Below, one piece after another: positions 5,545-5,578 of a DNA stretch of 5,578 nt. This DNA comes from Candidatus Neomicrothrix sp. UBA825 (GTDB taxonomy: Bacteria; Actinomycetota; Acidimicrobiia; Acidimicrobiales; UBA8592), in contig DBHP01000067.1 in assembly GCA_002295705.1 (NCBI GenBank), positions 2,796-8,373 of the forward strand, written 5' to 3'. Positions within the stretch are counted from its first letter, which is position 1, and every line of letters starts with the position of its first letter. The notes beneath the pieces were generated by a model. The model saw only the letters and a program-made list of their open reading frames with translations. It was not told the DNA's origin and searched no databases. A program made the translations under genes and the position numbers.

Positions 5545-5578
5545 AATATATTCTTCAAATTGAACTGAGGTAATAGCT

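Overview
The window most likely comes from an actinobacterium (Actinomycetota) of low to moderate GC, roughly 40% by eye. The main evidence is a WhiB7-type Wbl protein, a family confined to actinobacteria and their phages, with four cluster cysteines, a GVWGG turn and an RGRP AT-hook. The low GC would suit one of the marine or freshwater low-GC lineages such as Acidimicrobiia, but that is inference. The layout looks chromosomal: there are no transposases, integrases, tRNAs, rRNAs or CRISPR repeats.

Left part (1-1603, all + strand). A metallo-beta-lactamase-fold hydrolase, cut off at its 5' end, is followed by what looks like a complete whiB7 regulatory unit. The unit has an AT-rich box just upstream of a TTGACA -35 hexamer, a leader with a 64-codon upstream ORF (uORF, 991-1185), a strong intrinsic terminator (1207-1233) and then whiB7 (1268-1603). 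Bases inside the last codons of the uORF (1163-1171) can pair with 1203-1211, which includes half of the terminator's 5' arm. That is the arrangement expected for ribosome-mediated attenuation: normal translation of the uORF lets the terminator form, and stalled ribosomes favour the antiterminator and whiB7 expression. WhiB7 is the actinobacterial master regulator of intrinsic resistance to ribosome-targeting antibiotics.

Middle part (1604-4036, + strand). After a 13-bp perfect hairpin come three overlapping genes: a thioredoxin-fold lipoprotein with CDPC, a CcdA/DsbD-like thiol-electron transporter with an unusual extra membrane region, and a poly-gamma-glutamate hydrolase-family zinc peptidase. 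The first two fit together, with CcdA carrying electrons across the membrane to reduce the extracytoplasmic thioredoxin. The third is translationally linked but functionally unexpected.

Right part (4037-5578). A convergent intergenic region holds a 19-nt imperfect inverted repeat enclosing 55 nt and a terminator-like hairpin. Beyond it are two tandem minus-strand genes. They encode paralogous 203-residue proteins of unknown function, each apparently made of two ferredoxin-like (dimeric alpha/beta barrel type) halves.
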